Assembly (NCBI RefSeq): GCF_000203975.2
Contig: NZ_AFCF02000014.1
Span: 1 to 64,000 of the forward strand
Length of the DNA: 64,000 nucleotides
Source of the DNA: Leisingera sp. ANG1
Lineage (GTDB): Bacteria; Pseudomonadota; Alphaproteobacteria; Rhodobacterales; Rhodobacteraceae
Reading direction: 5' to 3'
Both the position numbers and the translations under genes were made by a program. The notes under the pieces were generated by a model. The model worked only from the letters and a program-made list of their open reading frames with translations, made no database searches and was not told the DNA's origin. Positions 54,033-64,000 of this stretch are shown one piece after another (within the stretch, counting starts at the first letter, position 1; each line of letters begins with the position of its first letter).

Positions 54033-54911
54033 TTAGGCCCAAGGCGGAAGCTGGTCAGCCTTTTCCCGTCCGGGGCTGCTGAGTATAGCGCGGAAGTAAT
54101 ACCAGGCCTTGGCCCGTTTGCGGGCCGACAGGAGGTTAACCGGCGAGATCAGCTGCAGTACAGCCTCTCCCAGAGCACGCAGAAAGCCGAAAGGCTGGCC
54201 ATGCTTGCGGGCGGCATAAACCCGCGACTGCCCCATGTACCAGGCCTTGAGCGCTGCAGTTCTAGCGGAACGCTCGGTGGAATGGCCCAGCAGGTGACGG
54301 ACTTGCGCGCCGTAGACATACCGAAGCGGGCCGCATTCTGCCTTCAGCCGCAGGCTAAGATCATCGTCCTCGTGAAACAGAAAAATCTTGGGGTCAAAGC
54401 CGCCGACCTTGTTAAATGCCGCCTTGCGCACCAGCAAAGCACCGCCGGACAGAACGGGCACCTCTCCATCCTGTTTCGCGGCATCGCGGCTTAGCCAAAG
54501 CGATTTCGCAATCAGCTTGCTGCGGCGTTTGAAGAACAGCGAACCGTCGCCTTTGACGATCCGGGTGTTAAAGGCTGAAGCTTCAGGATGGGCATCAGCA
54601 GAAGCCAGCAGGTGCTCCAGCGTGTCCGGGAAAAGCTCAGCATCCGGGTTCACAAAGAACAGAAATTCGGTATCTGCCAGCTCCGCACCCTGGTTGCAGG
54701 CGCGGCCAAATCCGGCGTTTTCAGAGTTGGCAATGAAGCGGGCGCCATGGTCTGTGGCCAGGATCCGGGTTGCCTCCGCGTCGCGTGAAGCGTTGTCGAC
54801 GAGAACCACGGGAATCCCGGACGGGATGGAGCGCAGCAGATTCTCGACAATCACCGAGGAGTTATAGGTGACCGTGATGATGGAAATTCGGGAATTCAAA
54901 GGCTGGTCCAT
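54033..54911 (-). CDS. family 2 glycosyltransferase
   Basis: 292 residues from the ATG at 54911, where the GT-A domain starts (SRISIITVTYNSS). Landmarks are VVLVDNASRDA, the metal-binding-like FFVNPDAEL and FLFHEDDDLSLRL. Members of this rhamnosyltransferase-like branch add sugars to lipid-linked or surface glycans. The frame is open upstream through an implausibly Arg/Lys-rich stretch that overlaps the pnp terminator. Precedes the RgpF-type gene. Confidence 0.9.
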   Translation of the reverse strand: MDQPLNSRISIITVTYNSSVIVENLLRSIPSGIPVVLVDNASRDAEATRILATDHGARFIANSENAGFGRACNQGAELADTEFLFFVNPDAELFPDTLEHLLASADAHPEASAFNTRIVKGDGSLFFKRRSKLIAKSLWLSRDAAKQDGEVPVLSGGALLVRKAAFNKVGGFDPKIFLFHEDDDLSLRLKAECGPLRYVYGAQVRHLLGHSTERSARTAALKAWYMGQSRVYAARKHGQPFGFLRALGEAVLQLISPVNLLSARKRAKAWYYFRAILSSPGREKADQLPPWA

Positions 54912-54934
54912 GAGCGTCCCGGCAGAAATTGAAT

Positions 54935-54967
54935 AGCCCGGGGCACGGCTTATGCGCGCCCCGGGCT
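54935..54967 (-). terminator. terminator of pnp
   Basis: Ten-base-pair stem AGCCCGGGGC / GCCCCGGGCT with a 13-base loop, 24 bases after the pnp stop. The tail ATTCAATTT is only partly T-rich. Confidence 0.65.
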
Positions 54968-54990
54968 GTTTATGTGTGGTCAGAGAGGGA

Positions 54991-57135
54991 TTAGTCCTGC
55001 TCTGCCTTTTCTTTCTTCTCCGGCGCGATTTCTTCGCCGGTTTCCTGATCAACGATCTTCATCGACAGGCGGACCTTGCCGCGGTCGTCGAAGCCCAGCA
55101 GCTTAACCTTCACTTCCTGGCCTTCCTTCAGAACGTCTGACGGATGGTTCAGGCGGCGGTTTTCGATCTGGGAGACATGCACCAGGCCGTCGCGCTTGCC
55201 GAAGAAGTTCACGAAGGCGCCGAAGTCGACGATCTTCACGACCTTGCCGGTGTAGATCTGTCCTTCTTCCGGCTCTGCCACGATCGAGTAGATCATGTCG
55301 TAAGCCTTCTTGATGGCCTCGCCGTTCGGGCTGGCGATCTTGATCACGCCATCGTCGTTGATGTCGACCTTGGCGCCGGACACTTCGACGATCTCGCGGA
55401 TCACCTTGCCGCCGGAACCGATCACTTCGCGGATCTTGTCGGTCGGGATCTGCATGGTTTCGATGCGCGGTGCGTGGACCGAGAACTCGGACGCTTCGGT
55501 CAGAGCTTTCGCCATCTCGCCCAGGATGTGGATACGGCCGTCTTTGGCTTGTGCCAGGGCTTTCTCCATGATCTCGGGCGTGATGCCGGCAACCTTGATA
55601 TCCATCTGCAGCGAGGTGATGCCGTTTTCGGTGCCTGCCACTTTGAAGTCCATGTCGCCCAGGTGGTCTTCGTCACCCAGAATGTCGGACAGGATCGCGT
55701 AGGAACCGTCGTCTTCCAGGATCAGGCCCATCGCAACACCGGCAACCGGTGCCTTCAGCGGAACACCCGCATCCATCATCGACAGCGAACCGCCGCAGAC
55801 CGATGCCATCGAGGACGAACCGTTCGATTCGGTGATCTCGGAGACAACGCGGATGGTGTAGGGGAAGTCGGTTGCCGCGGGCAGAACCGCCTGCAGCGCA
55901 CGCCATGCCAGCTTGCCGTGGCCGATTTCGCGGCGGCCCGGGGAACCGACACGGCCCACTTCGCCAACCGAGTACGGCGGGAAGTTGTAGTGCAGCAGGA
56001 AGTTGGATTTGAAGTTGCCGTGCAGCGCGTCGATGAACTGCTCGTCGTCGCCGGTGCCCAGAGTGGTCACGACCAGACCCTGGGTTTCACCGCGGGTGAA
56101 CAGGGCAGAACCATGGGTCCGCGGCAGCAGGCCGGTTTCGGACACGATGTCCCGGATCTCGTCGGTCTTGCGGCCGTCGATCCGTTTGCCGGTTTTGACA
56201 ACGTCGCCGCGCAGGATGCCGGCTTCCAGCTTTTTCAGCGCGGAACCCAGATTGGCATCTTCCAGCTGCTCTTCGGTCAGAGCGCCCTTGATGGTCTCGC
56301 GGGCAGCGGCAACAGCGGCGGTGCGCTCCTGTTTGTCGCTGATCGCGAAGGCTGCGCGCATCTCGGTTTCACCGGCGGCCTTCACGGCTTCATACAGCTC
56401 GGAGTAATCCGGCGGGGTGAAGTCGAACGGCTCGTTTGCAGCTTCTTCGGCCAGCGAGATGATCAGGTCGATGACCGGCTGGATCTGTTCGTGGGCAAAT
56501 TTCACGGCACCCAGCATTTCTGCTTCGGACAGTTCGTAAGCTTCCGATTCCACCATCATCACGGCGTCTTTGGTGCCGGCAACAACCAGGTCCAGACGCT
56601 GTTCCGGGTTCAGGCGCAGGTCCTGCATGTCATCGACGGTCGGGTTCAGGACGTATTCGCCACCCTCGAAGCCAACGCGGCAGCCTGCGATCGGGCCCAT
56701 GAACGGTGCGCCAGACAGGGTCAGAGCCGCCGACGCCGCGATCATTGCAACCATGTCGGGGTCGTTGACCAGATCGTGCGACAGCACGGTGCACATCACC
56801 AGCACTTCATTCTTGAAGCCGGGGACGAACAGCGGGCGGATCGGACGGTCGATCAGGCGCGCGGTCAGGGTTTCTTTTTCGGTCGGGCGCGCTTCGCGCT
56901 TGAAGAAGCCGCCGGGCACCTTGCCCGCAGCATAGTATTTTTCCTGGTAGTGCACGGTCAGCGGGAAGAAGTCCTGGCCGGGCTTCTGCTGACGGGCAAA
57001 GGTCACGTTGGCCATGACCGAGGTTTCGCCCAGGGTGGCAATCACGGAGCCATCAGCCTGGCGGGCAACCTTGCCGGTTTCCAGTGTGAGCGTCTCTTCG
57101 CCCCACTGCATCGATTTTTTGGTGACGTTAAACAT
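54991..57135 (-). CDS. pnp: polynucleotide phosphorylase
   Basis: 714 residues: two RNase PH-like domains (about 10-215 and 320-545), the second with [18 protein letters not shown] and [17 protein letters not shown], then KH ([17 protein letters not shown]) and S1 ([20 protein letters not shown]) domains. The last residues are charged ([13 protein letters not shown]). It degrades RNA 3' to 5' in the degradosome. AGGA precedes the ATG. It is not beside rpsO, its usual partner. Confidence 0.98.
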   Translation of the reverse strand: MFNVTKKSMQWGEETLTLETGKVARQADGSVIATLGETSVMANVTFARQQKPGQDFFPLTVHYQEKYYAAGKVPGGFFKREARPTEKETLTARLIDRPIRPLFVPGFKNEVLVMCTVLSHDLVNDPDMVAMIAASAALTLSGAPFMGPIAGCRVGFEGGEYVLNPTVDDMQDLRLNPEQRLDLVVAGTKDAVMMVESEAYELSEAEMLGAVKFAHEQIQPVIDLIISLAEEAANEPFDFTPPDYSELYEAVKAAGETEMRAAFAISDKQERTAAVAAARETIKGALTEEQLEDANLGSALKKLEAGILRGDVVKTGKRIDGRKTDEIRDIVSETGLLPRTHGSALFTRGETQGLVVTTLGTGDDEQFIDALHGNFKSNFLLHYNFPPYSVGEVGRVGSPGRREIGHGKLAWRALQAVLPAATDFPYTIRVVSEITESNGSSSMASVCGGSLSMMDAGVPLKAPVAGVAMGLILEDDGSYAILSDILGDEDHLGDMDFKVAGTENGITSLQMDIKVAGITPEIMEKALAQAKDGRIHILGEMAKALTEASEFSVHAPRIETMQIPTDKIREVIGSGGKVIREIVEVSGAKVDINDDGVIKIASPNGEAIKKAYDMIYSIVAEPEEGQIYTGKVVKIVDFGAFVNFFGKRDGLVHVSQIENRRLNHPSDVLKEGQEVKVKLLGFDDRGKVRLSMKIVDQETGEEIAPEKKEKAEQD

Positions 57136-57380
57136 CTAGCGTATCCTAATTGGGAGCACTCCCGGCCCTCCGGGTCTCCCGTTTGCGTGGCGGCCCCATT
57201 GCCGCCGGCCCCATCTATCTTTCTTTCGCGTGCCGGGGCCCTGGCACATCGTCTCAGACAGGCCCGCCCATACAGGAGTTTCAGGCAAAATGAAAGAGAA
57301 AGCGGCAGCACCCCGCCGCCATGGGCGGCAGCGCGCTGTGTCAGGCTACAGGCGCTGCAGTTGCTTGCGCTAGGTCCGGG
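57136..57380 (-). other. pnp leader and M16-pnp spacer
   Basis: 245 bases between the M16 gene and pnp. Several GC hairpins occur, including one at 57226-57243 (GTGCC / GGCAC). In E. coli a structured pnp leader mediates RNase III-dependent autocontrol; similar control here is possible. No gene seen. Confidence 0.4.
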
Positions 57381-58700
57381 TCAGTTGGTGGTTTCCAGTC
57401 CTTCCGGGCGGCCCGCGATGGTGAAGTGCAGCCCGTCCGGATCCAGAAATTCCGCCGCAAAGCGCTTCACATCTTCAAGAGTGACAGCATTGATGCGGTC
57501 ATTTCGGGTTTCCACATAGCTGATGGGCAGATCATCCATCTGCATTCCCGCTAGAATGGAGGCGATGCGGCTGTTGCCGTCGAACCGCAGCGGGTAGGCG
57601 CCAGTCAGGTAAGTCTGAGCGTCCTTCAGCTCCTTCTCCGTAACGCCTTCCTCTGCCATACGGCGCCATTCATTGCGGATCACCTCCACCGCCTCGGCCA
57701 TCTTGCCGTTGGCAGAGGCCACCGAGCCCATGTAGACGGCCGCAAGATCGCGCGGCACCAGATAGGAATAAACCCCGTAGGTCAGCCCGCGTTTTTCCCG
57801 GACTTCGGTCATCAGCCGGGTTTCAAAAGAGCCGCCGCCCAGGATCTGGTTCATCACATAAGCGGTGAAAAAGTCCGGATGTTCGCGCTCGATACCCTTT
57901 TGACCGAACAACGCCACCGATTGCGGGGTATCGAAATCAACTACGGTCACGCCACCCTCAATCGTCACGTCGGCAGGGCCGGGAATCGGCGCACCCTTAT
58001 CCGGCAGCGTCCCCAAGAGGTCGTCCAGCAATGTCCCAAGCTCTTCGGCAGTGATATCACCGACTGCACTGACATAGAGCCTGTCGCGGGCAAAAACAGC
58101 TTCATAGACATCGAAAATGTCCTGCCGGCTGAGCGCGGCAACCGAGTCCAGCGTTCCCTTGCCGTCGCTGCCATACGGGTGATCGCCATAAGCCATTTTG
58201 GCGAAGGCCAGGCCGGCAATATTGTTGGGGTTCTTGGCATCAGAGCGCAGCCCGGCCAGCACCTGCGCCCGCACCCTGTCCAGCGCGTCCTGGTCAAACC
58301 GCGGCTCAAACAGCGTTTGGCGCAACAGCTCCATCGCATCATCCCGGTTTTCAGTCAGGAAGCGGGCAGAGATGGAGACGGAATCCTTGTCCGCGTCATA
58401 GCTGAATTCGGCGGCCAGGGATTCCAGCGCCCGCGCATAGTCTTGCGCGCGCAAATCGCCTGAACCCTCTTCCAGCAATCCAGTCATCAGGTAGACCCCG
58501 CCGCGCTTGCCCGGCGCGTCCAGGGAGGTACCGCCGCGGAACCGCAGTTCGAGCGCTGAGAAGGGAATCGTATGATCCTCTACCAGCCACGCAGTGATGC
58601 CACCGGGCGACGTCACTTCCTGGATCTTGATTTCAGCCCAGGCGGGCAGCGCCAGGAACCAGGCGAACAGCGCAGCGGCGGCAAGCTTCAGCAGGTTCAT
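57381..58700 (-). CDS. M16 peptidase-like protein lacking the zinc motif
   Basis: 439 residues with signal peptide MNLLKLAAAALFAWFLALPAWA. No HXXEH motif is present, but the R/Y substrate motif region KRGLTYGVYSYL is kept. Pairs of one active and one inactive M16 subunit form the heterodimeric processing peptidases of this family. GGAGG precedes the ATG, which overlaps the stop of the active subunit by four bases (ATGA). Periplasmic. Confidence 0.93.
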   Translation of the reverse strand: MNLLKLAAAALFAWFLALPAWAEIKIQEVTSPGGITAWLVEDHTIPFSALELRFRGGTSLDAPGKRGGVYLMTGLLEEGSGDLRAQDYARALESLAAEFSYDADKDSVSISARFLTENRDDAMELLRQTLFEPRFDQDALDRVRAQVLAGLRSDAKNPNNIAGLAFAKMAYGDHPYGSDGKGTLDSVAALSRQDIFDVYEAVFARDRLYVSAVGDITAEELGTLLDDLLGTLPDKGAPIPGPADVTIEGGVTVVDFDTPQSVALFGQKGIEREHPDFFTAYVMNQILGGGSFETRLMTEVREKRGLTYGVYSYLVPRDLAAVYMGSVASANGKMAEAVEVIRNEWRRMAEEGVTEKELKDAQTYLTGAYPLRFDGNSRIASILAGMQMDDLPISYVETRNDRINAVTLEDVKRFAAEFLDPDGLHFTIAGRPEGLETTN

Positions 58701-60040
58701 TGGGTCACCTCCTGGCTGCGTGTCATCCAGCCTGTCACCGATGTTTCCGGCCGCAGGACTTCACTTGCGGCAGCGATGATCTCATCTGCGGTGACCGATT
58801 GCAGAATTTTCGGCCACTCCTGCACGTCCTGCACCGTCAGACCGATGCTCAGCGCCTGACCATAGCGGTTGGCAATGCCGTTCACATTGTCCCGGTCATA
58901 AATTTCAGCGGCGCGCAGCTGCAGCTTGATCCGCTCCAGTTGGGCTTCGTCCACGCCTTCCTCCAGGAACCGCGCAATAGTGGCGTCCAGAGCCGCCTCA
59001 GCTGCCTCCATGCCCGTGCCCTCTGCAGGCACGATCAGCAGGGTGAAAGACGTATCATCCAGCGTGCTGCCGGAATAGAAAGCACCGGTGTAGACTGCGA
59101 CCTGCTGGTCGAATTGCAGCGCATTTGCCAGGTAGGATGTGTTACCGCCGCCCAGAAGTTCCGCCAGCAAGTAAAGCGCCGCAGCCTTCTGCTGATCGCC
59201 GCTATCACGTTCGGGGGCCAGGTACGAACGCTGCACATATGGCTGCGCCACGCGCGGGTCCTCGAAGGTCAGACGACGGGCAGCGGTTTGCGGCGGTTCC
59301 TGGCTGCGGAAGCGTTCGGGCAAATCCGGATTGGCCGGAATCACGCCATAATATTTCTCTGCCAGCGCCTTCACCGCGTCCGGCTGCACATCCCCGGACA
59401 CGACAAGGATGGCGTTGTTGGGCGCATAGTAGGTCCGGTAGAAGGACAGCGCGTCCTCCATGTCGAGACTTTCCATCTCGTGCCGCCAGCCGATCACCGG
59501 CTGGCCGTAGCGGTGATTGAGATACTGGACCGCCTGCAGCTGTTCGCGGAACAGCGCAACCGGGTCGTTGTCGGTGCGCTGGTTGCGCTCCTCCAGAATG
59601 ACCTCTCGTTCGGTGACGATATCCTCCTCGTTGAGGCGGAGGTTGGTCATCCGGTCGCTCTCCATCTGCATCATCAGCTCCAGCCGGTCGGCGGCGACAC
59701 GCTGGAAATAGGCGGTGTAGTCATAGCTGGTGAAGGCATTGTCCTGGCCGCCGTTGGCACGCACCGTTGCAGACAGCTCGCCCGGTGCCAGCTTGTCAGT
59801 GCCTTTGAACAGCAGGTGTTCCAGGAAATGGGCGACACCGGACTGGCCTGGCGGTTCATCCGCGGAACCGGCCCGGTACCAGACCATCTGCTGCACCACT
59901 GGGGCGCGGTGATCCTCGATCACCACCACATCCATGCCATTGTCCAAGGTAAACGCGGTTACCGCCTCATCCTCAGCCTGTGCCGGGGCGGATAAGGCAG
60001 CACTCAGCGCTGCGGCGGCCAATGTGATCCTTGGGATCAT
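58697..60040 (-). CDS. zinc M16 peptidase, active subunit
   Basis: 447 residues with signal peptide MIPRITLAAAALSAALSAPAQA. Zinc-binding HFLEHLLFKGT (His71, Glu74, His75) is intact, with the distal Glu in TEREVILEERNQR. It probably degrades or processes small envelope peptides with its partner subunit. GGAGG precedes the ATG. Confidence 0.95.
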   Translation of the reverse strand: MIPRITLAAAALSAALSAPAQAEDEAVTAFTLDNGMDVVVIEDHRAPVVQQMVWYRAGSADEPPGQSGVAHFLEHLLFKGTDKLAPGELSATVRANGGQDNAFTSYDYTAYFQRVAADRLELMMQMESDRMTNLRLNEEDIVTEREVILEERNQRTDNDPVALFREQLQAVQYLNHRYGQPVIGWRHEMESLDMEDALSFYRTYYAPNNAILVVSGDVQPDAVKALAEKYYGVIPANPDLPERFRSQEPPQTAARRLTFEDPRVAQPYVQRSYLAPERDSGDQQKAAALYLLAELLGGGNTSYLANALQFDQQVAVYTGAFYSGSTLDDTSFTLLIVPAEGTGMEAAEAALDATIARFLEEGVDEAQLERIKLQLRAAEIYDRDNVNGIANRYGQALSIGLTVQDVQEWPKILQSVTADEIIAAASEVLRPETSVTGWMTRSQEVTQ

Positions 60041-60215
60041 CTGGCATCCTCCAATTTTTGCACGTTTGCCCTTGCCCGGCAGGGTGCGGTTACTGCTCTT
60101 TTGCTCATTTTGGTCAATGCAGCCACAAATCGGCGCCCATTGCCAGCAGAAAGACTGCTGTCAACCTACGCCGCCGCTGGCGTCATGCAAGATTGGCTGG
60201 CGGAAAAGTGAGCGT

Positions 60216-60737
60216 TCAGGACTCTTCTTCAGGCGGCGAAGAGGGCGTAGCCGCACCTGCCTTGCGGAATTGTTCGCTGACTGCGAAGGGATCAATGCTC
60301 TGCTTGCGGTACAGCTGCTCGTAGCGGTCCACCGGCACGATCTTGATCCGGCCCAGGTTACGGTTGCGGTGGCGGAATTTTGCATCTTCCGAGGCCAATG
60401 TCTCCCGCACGCCTGCCTCTACTCCGTACCGGCTGGAAGCGGTGACCAATGCGGCATCACCGGATGGCACACCGGCCGCAGGCACCAGCGCGCCAGGCTT
60501 GCCGCCCAGCGCGGCAACTGCGTCAGCGCTCGGATTTGGGTCGGTCAGATTACTGCCACCGGGGGTCGGTGCGGGAAGGGCCGCATAACTGTCCGGTGCG
60601 GTCAGAGGCTTGGATGGCAGGATCAAAAACTCATCGGGGCCGGATCCGGGTTTCTGCAGGACACGCAGCCCTTTTTGCGCGCAGCCGGACACTGCCAGCG
60701 CGCCTGCAAGAACGATCACTCCGAACGGGATCCGCAT
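60216..60737 (-). CDS. BamF-like (DUF3035) lipoprotein
   Basis: 173 residues from the ATG at 60737 (CAGGAG upstream). The signal and lipobox are MRIPFGVIVLAGALAVSGCAQ, with Cys19. The proline-rich mature chain has PDEFLILPSKPLTAPDSYAALPAPTPGG and a conserved ALVTASSRYGVEAGVRETLASEDAKFR. DUF3035 proteins have been linked to the alphaproteobacterial outer-membrane BAM complex as BamF; I make that link from family knowledge. Lies between lspA and the M16 pair. Confidence 0.82.
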   Translation of the reverse strand: MRIPFGVIVLAGALAVSGCAQKGLRVLQKPGSGPDEFLILPSKPLTAPDSYAALPAPTPGGSNLTDPNPSADAVAALGGKPGALVPAAGVPSGDAALVTASSRYGVEAGVRETLASEDAKFRHRNRNLGRIKIVPVDRYEQLYRKQSIDPFAVSEQFRKAGAATPSSPPEEES

Positions 60738-60792
60738 TGCCCCAAACTCCTGCCTGTTTCCCAGCGCTTTTAACGCAATTGCCTGGCGAGGT

Positions 60793-61275
60793 CTACGCAG
60801 GCTTTTTACGGCGCCCGTCAAAGAAGATTAGCCCCGCTGCGCCCGCAAAAATGAAGATGTCCGCAACATTGAACACAAACGGGTTCTGAATGCCGCAGCA
60901 GGATGTGTTGAGGAAATCCAGGACATAGCCGTAAAGCAGCCGGTCCGCGACGTTGCCCAAGGCACCGCCGATCACAAGGCCGGCTGACAGCTGCATGCCT
61001 CTGGACTTGCTCTGCCCCCGCAATAACCACACGGCCAGAGCAATGCAGATCACCACAGAGAGCCCGATCAGGATCCAGCGGGCGGCCTCGTCGCCGCCGC
61101 CGAACAGGCCGAAGTTGATACCGGTATTCTCGCCGTAGCGGAAATTGAGAAACGGCGGCAGCACGTCGATCCGGTGGCGCTGATCCAGCCCCATCCAGTG
61201 GATCACCAGGTATTTGCTGGCCTGATCCGCCAGGAAGGAGAGGACTGCGCCCCAGATCATCCAACGTGCTGCCAT
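60793..61275 (-). CDS. lspA: lipoprotein signal peptidase II
   Basis: 160 residues, four helices. Catalytic Asp111 (GGALGNVADRLLYGYVLDF) and Asp139 (FNVADIFIFAG) are both present. It cleaves signal peptides of prolipoproteins such as the neighbour encoded just downstream. It begins 16 bases after purH, so the two are probably co-transcribed. Confidence 0.97.
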   Translation of the reverse strand: MAARWMIWGAVLSFLADQASKYLVIHWMGLDQRHRIDVLPPFLNFRYGENTGINFGLFGGGDEAARWILIGLSVVICIALAVWLLRGQSKSRGMQLSAGLVIGGALGNVADRLLYGYVLDFLNTSCCGIQNPFVFNVADIFIFAGAAGLIFFDGRRKKPA

Positions 61276-61291
61276 GACTTAGTCGCTCTGC

Positions 61292-62881
61292 TTAGTGGCG
61301 GAAGTGGCGCATGCCAGTGAAGACCATGGCGAGGCCTTTTTCGTTGGCCGCCTTGATCACCTCGTCATCGCGCATCGAGCCGCCCGGCTGGATCACGCAG
61401 GCACCGCCCGCAGCCGCCGCTTCCAGCAAACCGTCCGCAAAGGGGAAGAACGCGTCCGATGCCACCGCACAGCCCTTGGCGAGGCTTTCCTCGAGGCCCA
61501 GTTCAGCAGCCATGCGGCCTGCCTTGGCGGCAGCCACATTGGCGCTGTCCAGACGGCTCATTTGGCCCGCACCGACGCCGACGGTTGCGTTGTCTTTGAC
61601 ATAAACGATGGCGTTGGATTTGACGTGCTTGGCAACCTTCCAGGCAAACAGCAGGTCCTGCATCTGGGCGTCAGACGGTGCCTTTTCGGTCACCACCTTC
61701 AGATCGTCCATGCCGACATAGCCAACATCCTTGTCCTGCACCAGCATGCCGCCGGCCACCTGCTTGTAGGCTACGATGGGCTTGCGCGGATCCGGCAGGC
61801 CGTCAGTCAGCAGCAGGCGCAGGTTCTTCTTGGCGGCAAAGATTTCCTTGGCTTCGTCCGACGCGCCCGGAGCAATTACCACCTCGGTGAAGATCTCGGT
61901 GATCTTGGCGGCGGTCTCCGCGTCCAGCGGCTGGTTCAGCGCCACGATGCCGCCGAAAGCGGAAGTGCGGTCGCAGTCGAAAGCCTTCTGATAGGCTTCT
62001 GCCAGGGTTGCGCCCTTGGCAACGCCGCAGGGGTTGGCGTGTTTGATGATCGCAACGGCCGGGCTTTCGGACGGGTCGAATTCCGCCACCAGCTCATACG
62101 CTGCGTCCGTATCGTTGATATTGTTGTAGCTCAGCTCCTTGCCCTGCAGCTGCACGGCGGTGGCAACGCCCGGGCGGTTCGAGCCATCAGTATAGAAGGC
62201 AGCTTCCTGATGGCTGTTTTCGCCATAGCGCAGGGTCTGCTTAAGCTCGCCGGCAAAGGCGCGGCGCTTGGGCGCTTGCAATTCCAGTTCACCCGCCAGC
62301 CAGTTGGACACAGCCGCGTCATAGGCTGCAGTACGGGCATAGGCCTTTTGCGCCAGCTTGCGGCGGAAACGCGGGCAGGTCGCGCCGTCGTGCTGATCCA
62401 TGTCGCCCAGCAGCTTTTCATAGTCCTCGACATCCACAACCACATTCACAAAGGCATGGTTCTTGGCTGCCGCGCGGATCATCGCCGGGCCGCCGATGTC
62501 GATGTTCTCGATGCAGGTGTCATAGTCTGCGCCTTTAGCCACAGTGGCCTCGAACGGATAGAGGTTAACGACCAGCAGGTCGATGGCGCCGATGCCATGC
62601 TCATTCATCGCGGCAACATGGGTGTCGTTGTCGCGCAGCGCCAGCAGGCCGCCATGCACCATCGGGTGCAGGGTCTTGACCCGGCCGTCCATCATTTCCG
62701 GGAAGCCGGTCACTTCGGAGACATCCTTCACGGCGAGCCCTGCGTCACGCAGCGCCTTGGCGGAACCGCCGGTCGAAAGCAGCTCGACACCGCGCGCGGC
62801 CAGCGCCTGGCCCAGCTCAATCAGGCCGGTCTTGTCGGATACGGAAAGCAACGCACGGCGTACGGGGTGAAGGTCGGTCAT
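61292..62881 (-). CDS. purH: bifunctional purine synthesis protein PurH
   Basis: 529 residues. N-terminal IMP cyclohydrolase ([42 protein letters not shown], then NLYPFE) and C-terminal AICAR transformylase ([35 protein letters not shown]). The last two steps to IMP. The lead gene of a run with lspA and downstream envelope genes. Confidence 0.98.
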   Translation of the reverse strand: MTDLHPVRRALLSVSDKTGLIELGQALAARGVELLSTGGSAKALRDAGLAVKDVSEVTGFPEMMDGRVKTLHPMVHGGLLALRDNDTHVAAMNEHGIGAIDLLVVNLYPFEATVAKGADYDTCIENIDIGGPAMIRAAAKNHAFVNVVVDVEDYEKLLGDMDQHDGATCPRFRRKLAQKAYARTAAYDAAVSNWLAGELELQAPKRRAFAGELKQTLRYGENSHQEAAFYTDGSNRPGVATAVQLQGKELSYNNINDTDAAYELVAEFDPSESPAVAIIKHANPCGVAKGATLAEAYQKAFDCDRTSAFGGIVALNQPLDAETAAKITEIFTEVVIAPGASDEAKEIFAAKKNLRLLLTDGLPDPRKPIVAYKQVAGGMLVQDKDVGYVGMDDLKVVTEKAPSDAQMQDLLFAWKVAKHVKSNAIVYVKDNATVGVGAGQMSRLDSANVAAAKAGRMAAELGLEESLAKGCAVASDAFFPFADGLLEAAAAGGACVIQPGGSMRDDEVIKAANEKGLAMVFTGMRHFRH

Positions 62882-62905
62882 GGCAGGGCAGGTCCTTTTA
62901 AAGGC

Positions 62906-64000
62906 TCAGTCAAACGTCTCGGGTTCGTCCCGGTTCAGGTCTCGCACGGCAATGGCAGTCTCCTGCGCTTTGCTGAGCGTCCACCGGACGCGGGTGGCAT
63001 ATCCCATCGCCCGCCCGGATAAAACGATCTGCTTTGCCGCACGCGGCTTCAAGCGGGTCTTTTCCAGGAAAACGCTTGGCTCCAGCCGCAGATGGCAGGC
63101 GCCGTCATGCCGGAACACCCAGATTTCCCCGCTCTTGAGCGCCATGGATACTGCTGCGCCGCCCAAGTCAAGGGTTGCATCGACTTCAGGGTGCAGATGC
63201 AGGCGGATATCAAAGCTGACACCACCATCCGGGTTGCTGCTGCTGGCCTTGTCAAAGCGGGCCTTGGCCGAATCTTCCAGCGCCAGCAGCATGTCCTCCC
63301 CGGCCAGGGCGCGGCCGTCAAAGGATAGATCCAAGGTGCGGGCATGGGTCAGGCCGAAATGCGCGGCATAGCCGTTGTGGCCGCCCTGGAACCGCAAGCC
63401 ATCGGTCAGTTCAGCAAGGTCAAGCGGCACATCATCAGGCGCCTCGATCAGTTCCTCATGGCCGGTGGTTTTATGCGGCGCGGCCAGCCTGGCGCTGGAG
63501 TGGCCTTCGATGCACAACGTGCTGTGCGAGGGCGTCGCCCGGCCGGCGCGGCGCCACTCCACCCCAAAGGACTCGCCCGACCCGCAGTTAACAACGAGCG
63601 GCCTCCGGCCAGAGGTCAGTTCAAACGCAAGAGTCGAGGCATGGCCATTATAGGAGGCCTTGCCCGTGGGCGGCGCCGAGGCATCCACGATTACAGAGGT
63701 CCGCCGCGCCGACAGCCGGGTAAAGCCCATTGCCAGCCCGTCTGCATGGCGCTCGGCCACATGGCTGGCTGCCAGCGCATGGTCCAGTCGCCCCTCCAGC
63801 CCGCGGCCGCCACCATGGAATCGCGCCAGCCCGCCGTCACTGTGGCGCAACGTGCGCAGGGTCGGCGCGATCCGTTCGATGGCGGCGATATGGGCAGGCG
63901 GCACCATCCGGCCGGCCTCATGCAGCGCCGCCGCCGCCCAGGTCAGGAGGGTGAACACCTCCAGCAGTTCTTCCGGGTTGCGGGTCGGCAAGCCGCCCTG
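62906..64000 (-). CDS. heparinase II/III-like protein, 5' end beyond window
   Basis: About 365 residues to the window edge; the frame is open at 64000, so the true start is outside. The visible part has SYNGHASTLAFELTSGRRPLVVNCGSG, matching the beta-sandwich C-terminal domain of heparinase II/III-like polysaccharide lyases, after an alpha-helical stretch. It may cut or remodel uronate-rich glycans. Alphaproteobacteria commonly have it upstream of purH. Confidence 0.85.
   Translation of the reverse strand, partial: QGGLPTRNPEELLEVFTLLTWAAAALHEAGRMVPPAHIAAIERIAPTLRTLRHSDGGLARFHGGGRGLEGRLDHALAASHVAERHADGLAMGFTRLSARRTSVIVDASAPPTGKASYNGHASTLAFELTSGRRPLVVNCGSGESFGVEWRRAGRATPSHSTLCIEGHSSARLAAPHKTTGHEELIEAPDDVPLDLAELTDGLRFQGGHNGYAAHFGLTHARTLDLSFDGRALAGEDMLLALEDSAKARFDKASSSNPDGGVSFDIRLHLHPEVDATLDLGGAAVSMALKSGEIWVFRHDGACHLRLEPSVFLEKTRLKPRAAKQIVLSGRAMGYATRVRWTLSKAQETAIAVRDLNRDEPETFD

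Noticed and set aside
55144-57519. 791-codon open frame opposite pnp
   Set aside because: Antisense shadow of pnp continuing into the M16 gene; biased composition and no recognisable domain.

Overview
The window looks like a stretch of a GC-rich alphaproteobacterial chromosome, most likely a marine Rhodobacteraceae (Roseobacter group, possibly near Leisingera or Phaeobacter). This placement is an inference. It rests on high GC, ATGA-type coupled gene pairs, DUF3775 and BamF-like lipoproteins, a bidomain ALDH16 next to deoC, a MutL carrying the endonuclease motif, saccharopine-pathway lysine genes, and GACT-N5-AGTC palindromes at iron-transport genes. No prophage, transposase, CRISPR array or rRNA operon was seen. 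One tRNA (Val, GAC anticodon) is present.

Layout. 1-4200: periplasmic methionine sulfoxide repair (msrPQ), a lipoprotein, and an AraC regulator divergent from a monooxygenase-fold gene coupled to a tiny Tat-exported protein. 4200-11400: clpB, pyrF, a Nudix hydrolase, dinB, an N-formylglutamate amidohydrolase, tRNA-Val and rpmJ. 11400-15500: ferric iron uptake (FbpA and FbpB types, no ATPase gene in the window) around a CobW-type GTPase. 15500-25300: a minus-strand branched-chain-type ABC transporter (livG, H, M, binding protein, livF) bracketed by two different acyl-CoA ligases, with an opposite-strand small membrane gene inside. 25300-29100: a soluble hybrid histidine kinase and OmpR-type regulator, then MAPEG and WGR proteins.

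29100-34600: an M20 amidohydrolase, then a plus-strand run of phosphatase, GST, lysine-ketoglutarate reductase type enzyme, single PQ-loop (SemiSWEET) protein and saccharopine dehydrogenase, then DUF3775. 34600-39400 (minus): mutL, rmuC and a membrane class III adenylate cyclase. 39600-43000: deoC and ALDH16. 43200-48550: rpsO, two short RTX calcium-binding proteins around a DUF1643 gene, truB and an RluA-type synthase. 48550-52800: XRE-cupin regulator divergent from azlCD, an aldehyde dehydrogenase and a 1-Cys peroxiredoxin. 52800-64000 (minus): two surface-glycan genes, pnp, a paired M16 peptidase module, a BamF-like lipoprotein, lspA, purH and a heparinase-like protein cut by the window edge.

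How parts work together. The liv cluster reads as uptake plus CoA activation of a carboxylic acid. The saccharopine operon joins both lysine-degradation dehydrogenases to a half-size transporter from the family that contains lysosomal lysine exporters; this is the most interesting system here. The iron genes share a palindrome that probably coordinates them. The 52.8-64 kb block is mostly envelope biogenesis plus housekeeping.
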